DNA of 64,000 nt from contig BSYQ01000004.1 in assembly GCA_030272585.1 (NCBI GenBank), forward strand, positions 6,200,001 through 6,264,000, in the 5' to 3' direction. This stretch comes from Bryopsis sp. KO-2023. Lineage: Eukaryota > Chlorophyta > Ulvophyceae > Bryopsidales > Bryopsidaceae. The translations under genes and the position numbers were made by a program. Positions 36,941 through 47,997 of this stretch are shown here, in pieces (position 1 is the stretch's first letter; each line of letters starts with the position of its first letter). Under the pieces are notes generated by a model. It ran no database searches and was not told the origin of the DNA. It saw only the letters and a program-made list of their open reading frames with translations.

Positions 36941-39900
36941 ATCTGCGCCCGAACAAGAAATCGAGGCAGCTCCGCTAAGCGCGAACGAGTTAACAAGAAT
37001 CATCAGACAAGAAATGAGTAGTCTGGAGGCACGGCTGGGGGCCTTGGAGTCAGCGTCGCAAGTCAGACAGTTGGTGAGTGCTGGCGACGAAGAAACGCCA
37101 ACGTCGAGAGAGGAGCTCTTGGCTCGAGGGCCAGGATGGGAAACCCAGTCAAAGGATGGGCTAAGGATCAAATACGGGAGTCCGGAAACATACGATGGTG
37201 ATCAGGACACCGATTGGCACGACTGGTGGTTCTCGGTAAATGAATACCTAGAATTGGTGGGTGCCCGCGAGGATGAGGTCAGGGTACGGTATGTGGGGAC
37301 GCTATTGAGGGGGTACGCGAAGTCATGGTATAGGGCGGCGAAGGAGAGATCACTAAAAGAAGGAGATGGACCCATAACATACAAAGAACTAAAACGGGGG
37401 ATGAGAAAACAATTCGGACGGAATGATGACGAAACAAAGACCAGGAGATTGATAAGAGAATGCCAGCAAGGAAAAAAGGATGTGAGAACCTATACTGCAG
37501 AATTCAGAAAACTGGCCATAAGAATCCCTCGGGCTGATGAGGAGGAATTGGTCGGACACTATCTTGCAGGACTGATACCTAGTATCAGGATCCAAGTCGA
37601 GACACGTAAACCTGAATCGCTCGACGAGGCGACCTCCTGGGCTTCGGATTGGGACGCCCTGGGGACGCCGGAGGGAAGGACGTCGGTGCATGCACTGAAG
37701 GAAACGAATGTCAAGGACGAAGAAGCGTGGGCGTTTCCGATTAATCAACGAGGGGTGGTCACTTTTCCTCTGCAGATGGGTCGGATGAACGAGTTTCTGT
37801 CTACGGTGGAAAAAGCAATGAAGAATCCGTGGCTGGCGGAAAAGCTCAACGAAATTGTGAGGCGGCCTGCAGGAGATGAAACAAGTCGGAGGGACGAAAA
37901 GGGGGGGGCGCTACAGAAGTCTAACGAGAGACAATTCCATCAAACCCGAAGCAGGGAAACACCAAAAGTGATGGGTGCTTTGGTGGATGAAGATGTGAGA
38001 ACGATTTACCTGGATGCGGAGGATGGGGAAGGAAACTTTGTTGGAATGATTGGGGAAGGAGAGACTTCACGCCGCCTCATGCACGTCAGTGCGGTTATCC
38101 ACGGAAAGGGAACTAAGTTTCTAGTCGACACGGGGGCAGGAGTGAATGTTATGTTCATGCAAACTGCGAAGCGTTTTGGCGTCGCAGTGGGCGGACAGTC
38201 GACCAGAATACAGGGGGTGGCACCTGAGGGAATATCCTCAGTGGGACAGGCTAGGTTGCCAATCGAACTGGGAGAAAAAAAACAGGAGGTGGAATTTGAG
38301 ATCTTACCTGGACAGGGACAAAGCATACTGGGAAAAACGACACTGGGATCGATGGGTTTGATTGTGGACCCTGGAGCGGACGTGTTGATCGATAAAGTCT
38401 CGAGAGCGCAAATTCCGTGTTTTTCGGCAAAGCGTCAGGCGGACGTCAAACGAAGTTTGATGGAAGATGATGGATGTGTGGTTGCTATAGGAGGAACTCA
38501 TGTCCTGGGACCAGGGGAGTGTAAGGTCGTCAACACGGATTTCCGAAGTGGTGGCAATGATCGCGGGGTGCTGGCTATTGGGCCGCGAGATGAGCGAGTT
38601 CGGCAGAACGGTATTGTGGTTCATACAACGTTTGTACCAGCTGAGAAGGCCCAAGAGCGTCTGGAGGTCATGGTGGAGAACGTGGGGAAGGATCGGGTCA
38701 GATTGCCGAATGGTTCGAAAGTTGCGCGGGTCCATCTGCTCCAGCGGGCTTACGAGTCTGTTAATGTTGCGCAACCCTTGGAAAAAAAAGGTAATGGATG
38801 CTGGCACGACGAGAGGGGTTTGGACTCGGTTGGAATACAACTATTACAGGAGGTTGAACACTATCCCTCTCAAGAAAAGGGGGTGGTTGCGTTTCCAATC
38901 AATAAGAGTCTTGTGGTGGGGGTGGACGAAACGGTTATGATAATGTTGCCCTATAGGCTGGAACGAAAACGATTCCCCTTGATAGACTGTCTGTCCCAAA
39001 GGGGAATTCGATTAATATTAAAACAACGTGTGGACGGAGGAGTGTTTGGGTACCTTCGAAACGAAGGAACCGAACCGGCGCACATTACCCCGAGAATGCG
39101 GGCGTTCTTGCTTCCGGGACGGCTTGAGTCTTTGAAGGACATTGATGGACGGTGTGTACTGTGCAGGCGAACTGGACGAGGCTGGGGCGGAGATAAGAAA
39201 GCAAGGGAATCAGTGAAATGTGGGACAGGAAAAACGGAAGTCAAGGAGAGACAGTGGGGAATGAAAGTGTGGGATGTGAAAAGAACAGATTGGGGAAAGT
39301 TTGGAACCTGGGATGGTGACTTGAACAGACAGGAGAATGTAAAGGTTCTAACTGATGGTGATCTGGAAGTGGATGGAAGAGAAGTCTTACTAGCCAGTCT
39401 ACTGGTTGATTTTCCTAGGGTGTTTGATCTTAGCACTCCGGGTAGTCAGCTAACTCTGCCAATGCGGAAGTTTACGCTGGAAATGTCCGATCTTGAGCAA
39501 ACATCGCCTGCAGTATTCAGTTCCGAAAGCAAGTGGCAGCCGCTGTCATTTGCGCAAGAGGGAGCGGCGGACAAGGAGATACAGGAGCTTATACGTCGGG
39601 GAATAATTGGAGAGATGGAGTGGGAGGAGAAGGGTTTGTTTGCGCAGCCTTTGATTTTTCAGAAGCCGAATTCGGAGTCGGTTAGGATAACTCTCGACTG
39701 CCGACGAGTTAACAAGCTCTTCAAGACTTGGACCACGGCTATGTCTCCGCCGCGAGTGATGCTAAACAGGATAGATCCAGAGCTCAAGTATTTTTCGGTA
39801 ATCGACTTGAAGGATGGCTTCTTCAATGTCGGGATAAGCGGTGCTCTCAGTAAATTCTTTTGTTTTTCATTCGGGACTCGACGTTATAAGTTTCAGAGAT

Positions 39901-41280
39901 TGGTGCAGGGTTTTAACGGGAGTGCGTTACTTTTCCACTCTGTTGTGGGGAGGGTGATCGAAGCGGCAAAAAAACTGGAGCCTGGTTTAATTGTATACCA
40001 CTACATTGATGACCTTCTCGTTGGTGGGCGCTCTAAGTGGGAACACGATAGGAACCTGCGCGCCCTTTTTCGGGTGTTGCACTACTTTGGCTTCAAAGTG
40101 CAGCCTGAGAAAATGCAACTGCGACAAGAAGCGGTAAAATTCCTGGGATATGAGGTTCGGCAAGGAAGTCTGGGCTTGGGACCCTACAGGGAAAAATTAC
40201 AGGAGCGGATTCCTGTTATCTCAGGTCGGAAATCCTTACAACAGGCGCTGGGAGTATTGAATTTTCTGAAAGGTCATGTGACCCGCTTTGCTGAAATAAT
40301 GGAACCCTTTTATGAGGAGTTGGCCAGAGTGGGAGAGGAGGCTGATTGGGAACGAGTAAATGCGAAGTTTGCAGAAACCCTGACGACCATTCTCAGTCGA
40401 CAATATGATTTGGCGATGAGTAGGAAGGGAGAGGGGTATGCCCTGTTCACAGATTGGTCTTCGGGTTCGGGAGGGTACGTGCTAACGCAGTGCGGTGCTC
40501 CTATTTTCATTGGGTCGTTCTGCAATAAGGCGTCTCAGAAGAATGTTTCTAGCTTCCTCGGAGAAGCTCAGACGATTTTGGAAGCGCTAAAAAAGGTTGC
40601 CTGGATAACGGCTGGAGAGCAGGTGGTGGTATACACTGACTCTGAAAGTTCTGCTCGAAAATTCAATGAAGGGGATCTGGTGAAAGACGTCGACAACAGG
40701 GTGATGCGAATCTTGAGTTTTATAACCGGGAACTACACGATTGGGGGAAATTTGAAGTTTGAGTTCCTGCCAGGGTCTGAAAACGTGATTGCTGACTTAC
40801 TGTCCCGTTGGGAATACAAGGAAAATCAAGGATCAAAAGAGGGGTTGCTCGTGGGGAACGTAATTCCGGATGAATCTGAGTTGGATGTGGAGAAACTGCA
40901 GCGAAGACTGAAATGTGCACATCAGGGACATTTTGGAGTGACCAAGATGTTGCTTACTTTCAAATATCATGGATGGGAGGTCAAGAGGGAGGTGGTGGAG
41001 TCTTATGTCAGGGGCTGCGTGATTTGTCAGCAGTTTTCAGGATTTTATTCCGAGACTGCAAGAGGACAGATGCGAGGTGGAAAATGGCCAGGACAGGTGG
41101 TGTCGATGGATGTGCTGGGACCCCTACCGAGGACGCCTCGAGGAAACAATGTAATAATCACTATGGTGGATCAGGTATCCAGATTCGGGAAGACTATGGT
41201 CCGAGCCACATCGAAGACAGGGGATATGATAGAAGCGTTTTCGAAATGGGTCTCTGAGTGTGGAGCTCCAGGCATACTAT
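36941..41280 (+). mobile_element. gag-pol region of the LTR element, first part
   Basis: One long plus frame covers a gag-like segment (to about 38.0 kb, helical, with a capsid-like region), a retroviral-type aspartic protease (LVDTGAG near 38.13 kb), reverse transcriptase with YIDD near 40.0 kb, RNase H (TDWSSGSGGY near 40.45 kb) and the zinc-binding N-terminus of integrase (CVICQQ near 41.02 kb). The frame is also open upstream of 36941, but that is inserted palindromic sequence, not element code. Confidence 0.9.
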
Positions 41281-41547
41281 GGATCCGATCCCGATTAAAT
41301 CGGTCTCCGATCAAACCGATCACCGATCAAGATCGGAACCTGCGAAAACCGATCAGATCGGTTTCCGATCAAATCGGTACCGATCAAACCGATCACCGAT
41401 CAAATCGGACCGATCACAGTGATCGGTCCGACTTTTTCCGATCAAAATCGGCCGATCATCCAAATCTGGCTGGGAGATCTGATCGGATCGGGATCGGGAT
41501 CGGCGTTTTCCGATTTGATCGGTAAATTTCCGATCTGATCGGATTCT

Positions 41548-41960
41548 CCGATCAACCACCGATCCCGATCCGATCATGATCGGTGATCGGCTCACGAACA
41601 AAGTAACCCCCCTAGGGTCCCCAGAACCCAAGGGAACTGAGTGGGATTCGAACACCGTACCGCACGGTGCCAAGTCATCTACGCTGAGCACTGAGCCAAG
41701 CAGACCACGATGGTTTAGCGGCTGTTGCAATTATATACCGTAATTTTACAGAATTACAGAAAGATGAAGGTATATTATTGCAACAGCCACGAAGCCACCG
41801 TGGTCCGCTTGGCTCAGTGCTTAGCGTAGATGACTCGGCACCGTGAGGTACGGTGTTCGAATCCCACACAGTTCCCTTGGGTTCTGGGGACCCTAGGGGG
41901 GTTACTTTGTTCGTGAGCCGATCACCGATCATGATCGGATCGGGATCGGTGGTTGATCGG
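41548..41960. repeat. Head-to-head tRNA-derived SINE palindrome
   Basis: Arms meet at about 41754. The right arm (plus) has an A-box TGGCTCAGTGC (41811-41821) and a B-box GGTGTTCGAATCCC (41853-41866) at tRNA-like spacing; the left arm carries the same on the minus strand. Outer parts of both arms carry GGGTTACTTTGTTCGTGAG and then GATCGG motifs. The T-stem pairs poorly, so it is not a working tRNA. Pol III transcription from both arms would converge outward. Confidence 0.75.
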
Positions 41961-41993
41961 AAAATCCGATTAAATCGGATTTGAAGTAATTCA

Positions 41994-42486
41994 CAGAGGT
42001 GGGCGCCCGGTTGGTGGACAGGACCGGACCGGACCGGCAACCACTTTCTGGACAGGAAATGACCTTTATTGAACAGGTGTCGGACCTGTCCAGACCGGTC
42101 CGACACCTGTCCAATAAAGGTCATTTCCTGTCCAGTAAAGGTGGACCTTTCTTAGACCGGGTTGGACCTGTCTAGACCGGCCTACCTTTTTTTTTCTGTT
42201 GAGTTGTTTCCTGTCCAGACCGGTCTGACCTGTCCAGACCGGGCCAAACACCGGTTCTGGACAGGAATCTGCCTTTCTTAGACAGGTTTCAGCCTTTCTT
42301 AGACAGGTTTCAGCCTTTCTTAGAAAGGTCTGCAGCCTGTCTGGACAGGTGGTGACCTGTCCGGTTCTTAAAGGACCGGCATTTTTCTGCTGGACCGGAC
42401 CGGACCGGACCGGTCCGCCGGTCTTTGGACAGGTTGGACAGGACCGGACCGGTTTTTTACTGCCGGTCCGGTCGGGCCCAGGTCTG
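41994..42486. mobile_element. hAT-type MITE, copy 2 (493 bp)
   Basis: Same ends as copy 1. Exact 8-bp duplication GTAATTCA at 41986-41993 and 42487-42494. About ten differences from copy 1, including a paired change in the internal hairpin (T-A there, G-C here). No coding capacity; it must rely on a hAT transposase elsewhere. Confidence 0.9.
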
Positions 42487-42862
42487 GTAATTCACCGACT
42501 CCGCACCTTTCAAACCGATCATGATCGGTACACCCCCGATCACTGTACCGATCAAATCAACAAACGCCGATCATGATCGACCGACTGTTCCGATCACAGC
42601 TCCGCGCCCTGATCGGATCGGGATCGGGATCGGCCGATGCCGTTTTTTGATCGGATCGGTTGCCGATCCCGATTAGTCGGACCGATCATGTCACCGATCA
42701 CCGATGATCGGCCCCGATCATGATCGGTAAAAAAAAATCGGAAAAAATCCGACTATTTTCGTATGACTCCATAACAGATGTTAGTGAAAACCCGGTTCCG
42801 ATCCGACCCCGTTTAGACCTATTTATAGCAGGCCGATTATTGCCTATCAAATCCATAGTATG

Positions 42863-43474
42863 GCTCCAGGAGTACTATTGGTGGACAATGCAAGGGCTTT
42901 CAGATCTGAAGTATTCAAGCGATACACCGGGCAGGCAGGGACGGAATTGGCTTTTATAGCTCCTTATGCTCACAAGAGTGCGGGGATCGTGGAACGATAT
43001 CATCGAAACCTGGAAGATCGAGTAAAAAGGATGGCTCTGGGAAAGGGTTTGGAAAATTGGGATCTGATTGTCAAGGAAGCGGAAGAGGTAATTCAACGAG
43101 TGCCTCATGCAATGACGGGGATTCCTCCTTTGGTCTTGATGAAGAAAGTGGATGTATACGGTCGACCCATGGAGAGATACCGATGGGAACAGCTTCTGGC
43201 GTCCAGCCAGATAAACGATAAACATCAGTTCGATGTGCGTGCCAAAAAATTGAGGGTAAGGAAAAATGTGTATCAGAAGGGCCAATGGGTGTGGTGCAGG
43301 GACCACTTGTCGGGAAAGCAAGAAGGGGGAAAACTGAGGCCAAGCTGGCATGGTCCATTCTTATTCCAGAATTTCTTGTCTGGAACCAGGTGTATGGTGG
43401 GAGGCCATGGGGAGAGTTTTATTACCCATTTGGATTTCATTAAACCTTGTGTTACGGCGGAATGGAAATATTGA
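42863..43474 (+). mobile_element. Integrase remainder of the LTR element
   Basis: Plus-strand frame with the rest of the integrase core (LLVDNARAF, then ERYHRNLEDRV) and a basic C-terminal domain, ending about 30 bp before the 3' LTR. It is separated from the rest of pol by the second palindromic insertion. Confidence 0.9.
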
Positions 43475-43504
43475 GAAGTGGGACCGGAAAGCGCAATGGA
43501 AGCG

Positions 43505-43827
43505 TGTGAAAGATAGGGAAGTTTTGGGAGTTGAGAATGAGAGGAATTGAACATCAGATCTTACAGGGGGGAGGAATATCAGATCTTTGGGGGTTCGTGA
43601 TGAATGTTGGGAAGAAAGGTACAGATTGGATTCAGTATGTCTATTTTTGGAGTTACGGTTATGGAAATTATGACCGAACGTGGACTGGTAGGCGTTTCTG
43701 GAAGTGGTTGTGTTAGTAGGGATAAAAGGGAACAGAGTGTGTAAGAATGTATCTCGGTTCGCCGGGTTTGGTGTCCATCGTGTGTCCTACTGTTCGAATA
43801 CTGCCATATTTCTGTCTATTCTCTTTA
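43505..43827 (+). repeat. 3' LTR
   Basis: 323 bp, identical to the 5' LTR; followed by the GTGAC target duplication. Confidence 0.95.
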
Positions 43828-43930
43828 GTGACCGCTGCTCTTTTCTTTTTCGAGTTCGACTAGTAATCTGGAATTCCCTGTTTCGCCAGAAAGGTGACAG
43901 GATGTTTTTCGAAGGGGACGCGACTACTAG

Positions 43931-44015
43931 TATATCCAGTCCGTTGGGAGGGGGGTCGTACAAGTCACGTGGCAATTTACTTCCATCCCCAATTCCGTCG
44001 CTCCTGCCAGTCCCA
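43931..44015. repeat. Dispersed repeat, left part (inverted mate near 50800-50889)
   Basis: TATATCCAGTCCGTTGGGAG through CTGCCAGTCC matches the reverse complement of about 50800-50889. The continuation, CGCAG(C/T)TAGCGGAAAAACATCAC, appears at 48006-48028, so the 44.0-48.0-kb transposon cluster splits this copy. CCCACGC(G/A) occurs at both sides of the split. Confidence 0.75.
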
Positions 44016-44652
44016 CGCGGTGTACCGTAGAAAATTAAAAGGGTCGTCAAATGGGGGGGGGGGACAGACCGAAAGTTGTTTTTCGGGTTCGCAAATTCAG
44101 ACAAGAAGGGGGGGGGACATTAAATTTCACGAAAAGCGATTCGCAAATTTCAACGTCCATGGGTCATTACGCAATCCACTGAAGAAAAACCCCCGCACCG
44201 CCTCAGGGCGTTGTGAGTAAAGCGCTCCTCACATTGTCGTCGCCAGCTCGAACGTGGGTGATTCATTACCCTGTGTTCACGGGAGCGACAACCGCAAATG
44301 AGTGACGCAGGCGGAGAAACAGACAACACACACGGCCGTCGGATCTCCACCCCTGTTGCACACACCCTCGCACAGAGGAAAAGAGGGACGTCCAGCCGAC
44401 AAAGCAGTATCAACTACCAACCACTTCAGTAAAGAACGAAATCTAACAACCAAAAACAACAAGTAACAGCACAACAAAAAACAGTGTAGACATTTAAGAC
44501 TGTTTTCCCAGTGTTCCTTAAAATAGGTACTCCCCCTTGCTCACAACTAATACAAACTGCTAACCGTCTCCAACCCGAACTACCTGGCTAAAAGTCGCGC
44601 GCGAGCCTCCTGTGACGTCGCTGCTTGAGCCTCCCGACCGTCTCTGACCTTG

Positions 44653-46782
44653 ATGGACGCTTTTGTTGTTCGTAAAAAGGACGACCCCGAGCTGTATGCT
44701 CGTATCGAGGCGGAGAAAGCCGCAAAAGAGGGAGAGGAAAGAGAAAGAAGAACAACAAACAGGTTGGATGAAGCACGCCAACTTCTTTCAAAACAAGAGA
44801 AGTTGAGGAAGAAAGCGCGTGATAAGAAGCGCAGACAACGTGAAAGGAAGCGCCAAAAGGTTGCAGCCGCGCAAAAAGAGCTGGAGGATGCAGGGGAGGA
44901 TATTGAGAATGTAGATCTTCTTTCTGAGAGTTCTGACCAAGAGATAGAGAGCGAACGAGAGGAAGCGAACGAAAAAGAAAGCTCTAAAAAAACGCGGAAA
45001 AGGGGTAGAAGGTTCGAAGAACAAGGAGAAAGGCTCCAACAAGTACCATCCTGTATCGACACACAAGCGAGAAAAAAAGGTAAACGAATATACCCATCGA
45101 AAAGAAGAAAAAGGCGCTCTTGTTTGCTCTTGCTGTCTTGAGTTTTTTTTCTTGGATGTTTAGGATTGGTTCCTTGAAGAACAAGGTTTGATGGATTTGC
45201 TGGAAGTGCATCGAAAAACATGGGTCGGTCACACGGCCGGGAAGTTTTTAAAACACTTGCAGCAAAAAAACAAGCTGTTTGATGGATTATCCGCATCAAC
45301 CCTTCGTGGATGGTTTGATTTTGCTGGAACTGGGAGCTTATGTCCAAAGAAGCCAAAGCCACTTCCAGTTTATTTGGAAGGAATGAAGGCAAGGAAGAAT
45401 ATGATGTTGCACAAGTCAAGTGGAAGGAGGCCTTGCCTTGTCGGATGTGAAAGTGCTGTGGACGAGTTCAAACAACAAATGAACCATTGTCGGGAATCGG
45501 GCGCGACATTAAATATACCATCAGCGCAAGCGTTGCTTTTGGCGATATTAATTGACCACGGGCACAAAGACGTTCTCAGCCCTCATTTACTGGAGCTGGA
45601 TGGAGTCCGGGATCAAAAGAAGTTTTGCTGCACCCCATTTTGGATGCAATGCTTCATGAATAGAACAATGAAATGGAGCTGGAGAATCGGGACAAAGGCT
45701 GCACAAAAACTGCCGGGTGATTATCTTGTTCAAATCGATGACAGTCTTGCTCGCATAGCGGCTATTGCGTCGTTGGAGAACATTCCTCAGTCTCGCGTTT
45801 TCATGGCTGATGAGACATTCGTTTTTTATCGGCCGGAATCAAAGTACACGTATGCACCAATTGGGGCGAAACAGGTTGCAGTGGTCAACAAGGACTACAA
45901 AGGGGGAATCACAGTGATGGTGGGGAACACGGCGGCGGGAACTCTTTTGCCTCTTCAAATTATCACTTCTGGTAAGACGCATCAGAGTTTGCTCAAGTTT
46001 GTGCAAGATCTCAATTGGGTCAAAGGTGGAAACAGAAAAACTGGAAAGAAAGGAGAGTGGTCTTATCCTCCCCCGTATTATTCGAAGGATGGCCACTTGA
46101 TTTGTGCGGGTGGACATACGCATTGGACAAACTTGGCGACTCTGAAATTGTGGATTGAGAAAGTCGTCTTTGTTGAGCATGAAAAAGAATGCTTGAAGGA
46201 GAATTTGGACCCGCTGGTTGCGATGAGCATTGTGCATATCGACGCATATCCCGTACATATTGAAGGGCTTTTATCGATTGGATGAAAACGGAGTATCCAC
46301 AATTCGCCCTGATATATGTGCCTGCGAATTGTACATCAGAAATGCAAATTGCTGATGTAGCACTCAATGCACCTTTCAAACGGCGATACCTTGCTTTGCA
46401 CTCCCAGAGACTTATGCGCTCATCGCTTGAAGCCATGAAATCTGGAAAAAAAGCGTCAGATGTTGTCTTCCGAATGGATTTGACATCTGTTGCAAAGCCT
46501 GCATTGTTGGACATACTCGAGGCATTTCGATCTCTGAAAAGCATTGACTTGAATGCTTCCTTGAAGAAAACTGGATATCTTAAATGTTGGAATGATTCTG
46601 AATTTCGAATGCAAGCTGTTTTGCGTATGGAGGAGCTTTTCAAGCCAATGAGTCGAAAAAAGGAAGAAGAGATTGAGAACAGTTTGGAAGATGATATATT
46701 GGTGGAGGCTGGAGTGGATGATTCTTCCCAACAAAAAGCATTCTATGATCTAGCTGTGGATTTGAGTGGGTTGAGTATTTGA
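44653..46782 (+). CDS. pogo-type DDE transposase
   Basis: Exon 1 (44653 to about 45079) is a charged coiled-coil region rich in Glu/Lys/Arg. A short intron (about 45080-45163 or 45179) leads to the main exon. The catalytic signature is that of DDE_1 pogo/Tigger transposases: first Asp in VFMADETFVFY, second in IVHIDAYPVH, third in PANCTSEMQIADVALN (family form PPN.TS..QP.D). The frame shifts by one base near 46270-46282, between the second and third catalytic segments, so this copy is inactive or the sequence has an indel error. The helix-turn-helix DNA-binding part is not obvious to me; it may lie around 45190-45320. The C-terminus ends in an acidic tail. Confidence 0.85.
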
Positions 46783-46841
46783 TTGTGATGGTGGTGGTTG
46801 ATATCGCGGCTTTCGCTTCGGGCATTTGTAAGTGAGTGGTT

Positions 46842-46975
46842 TTTCTGGAAGGTGTGTGTGTGTTCAATGGTGTTTTGTTTTACAGATTTTTCTTATTTCT
46901 GGAAGGTGTGTGTGTGTTCAATGGTGTTTTGTTTTACAGATTTTTCTTATTTCTGGAAGGGGTGTGTGTGTCTTT
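46842..46975 (+). repeat. 54-bp tandem repeat, about 2.5 copies
   Basis: Unit begins TTTCTGGAAGGTGTGTGTGT and includes GTTTTGTTTTACAG. It lies in the 3' part of the pogo element. Confidence 0.85.
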
Positions 46976-47210
46976 CCCTACTGGCTAGAAATTTCTTAAC
47001 TTTAAAAGTGTGATTTGGTTATCGACGAGTTTACCGAGAAAAAAAACTTGACTTTTTTTTTTTTTTTTTTTGGGGGGGGGGGGACACATTTTACCTTGTT
47101 TTCATGTTCGCAAAAAATCAAGGTGGGGGGTGGGGGACATCACATAAAAATCCGCAAATTTCGTCCACTGGGGGACAGGACATTGACGACCCTTTTAATT
47201 TTCTACGGTA

Positions 47211-47997
47211 ATCCCAATTCGCCGCGTACCATTTCGCCGCATCCCACTACGCCGCCGTCAGACATGCGCATTTCAACACGTGACTGCACTTTTCGAACTT
47301 TTGCTGTTCGCCACAGTCGGCCTAGCGACGACTTCTGGAAAAACGCAGTGCTAACTAGCGTACTGACCAGCGTGCATCGACACGCTGCGTTCGGCGGGAA
47401 GGGATAACGGCCGTTGCAAGGACGTTCAAGAAGAAGCGAAAGAAAAACTAAAAGGGGAAACAGAAACTAACTAAAGAAAATAAAAAAAGGCTCAAACAGG
47501 ATCGACCTCTCTCTACGCTGGCCAAGTGACATCGCTGTGGTGTCGGTGGGAGGAGGACTCGACCTCCTTTCGAAGGCCACCATCCCTTCCCGCCGTCTGT
47601 CGGTATATTCCCACTACTCCGACTCCTGTTCCTCCGACTCGCATTAGTCCGACATCCGCAACTCTGACAAAAAAAACGAAAAAAGGGGGGGTTGTTTAGG
47701 GGTTAAGGTTAGCGCGACGGGCGCGCGTCGAGCGACCGCGCCGAGCGACCGCGCCGAGCGACCGCTAGACATGATGTGAGTCGGAGTAACGGGATCGGAG
47801 TAGTGGGAGTAAACCCCGCCATTGGTGCACACTCATCCGTTCGCGCGAGCGTCAGGGCAGCAGACGTTCGTTCTCAAGCACCGCAGTCGTCGCGAAAGTG
47901 ACTTGAAAAGTTCGAAAAGTATAGTCACGTGTTGAAGTGCGCTTGTCTGACGGCGGCGTAGCGGGATGCGGCGAAATGGTACGCGGCGAATTGGGAC
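47211..47997. mobile_element. TA-flanked MITE with ~95-bp inverted repeats
   Basis: The left arm from ATCCCAATTCGCCGCGTACC to about 47302 pairs with about 47903-47997 (end reads GTCCCAATTCGCCGCGT on minus). TA flanks at 47209-47210 and 47998-47999. The interior holds a second inverted-repeat unit (about 47608-47811) with arms CCCACTACTCCGACTC. There is no coding sequence. Tc1/mariner-type target use, but a different end from the pogo element next to it. Confidence 0.75.
47608..47811. mobile_element. Small inverted-repeat element with telomere-like core
   Basis: Arms CCCACTACTCCGACTCCTGT (left) and the matching GAGTCGGAGTAACGGGATCG side (right) enclose an A-run, G7, TTTAGGGGTTAAGGTTAGCG and a CGCGCG block (47669-47729). 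The same order of blocks, on the opposite strand, fills the Mutator-like element at 35222-35276. It is nested in the 47211-47997 MITE. Confidence 0.55.

Larger units (their letters stand above)
41281..42862. mobile_element. Giant foldback/palindromic element B
   Basis: About 1.58 kb inside the integrase region. Junctions carry inverted ATACTATGGAT and ATCCATAGTAT, and similar GCTCCAGG..TACTAT sequences lie on both sides. The arms are swarms of CCGATC/GATCGG motifs on both strands around a tRNA-SINE palindrome (41548-41960). The right arm holds hAT MITE copy 2. Same architecture as element A with a different arm motif. Exact ends are uncertain by several bases. Confidence 0.7.
34022..43827 (+). 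mobile_element. Ty3/Gypsy-type LTR retrotransposon with two large insertions
   Basis: The LTRs at 34022-34344 and 43505-43827 are identical over 323 bp, start TGTGAAAG and end CTCTTTA. The flanks carry the 5-bp duplication GTGAC (34017-34021 and 43828-43832). A primer-binding-like TGGTTTCGGAG follows the left LTR. Internal order is gag-like, aspartic protease, reverse transcriptase, RNase H, integrase, i.e. the Ty3/Gypsy order. The element is very young by LTR identity but is broken by two large palindromic insertions (34384-36931 and about 41281-42862), the second inside the integrase region. Confidence 0.95.
44025..47208 (+). mobile_element. pogo/Tc1-mariner-type DNA transposon
   Basis: 3184 bp with perfect 26-bp terminal inverted repeats (CCGTAGAAAATTAAAAGGGT then CGTCAA) and a TA duplication at 44023-44024 and 47209-47210. 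It encodes one transposase (44653-46782). A 54-bp tandem repeat (46842-46975) lies after the gene. G-rich subterminal tracts and CGCAAATTTC motifs occur at both ends. It directly abuts the MITE at 47211, sharing the TA. Confidence 0.9.

Noticed and set aside
41800-41870. A true tRNA gene in the SINE palindrome
   Set aside because: A- and B-box-like motifs are present, but the T-stem and acceptor do not pair, and the unit is part of an inverted dimer.
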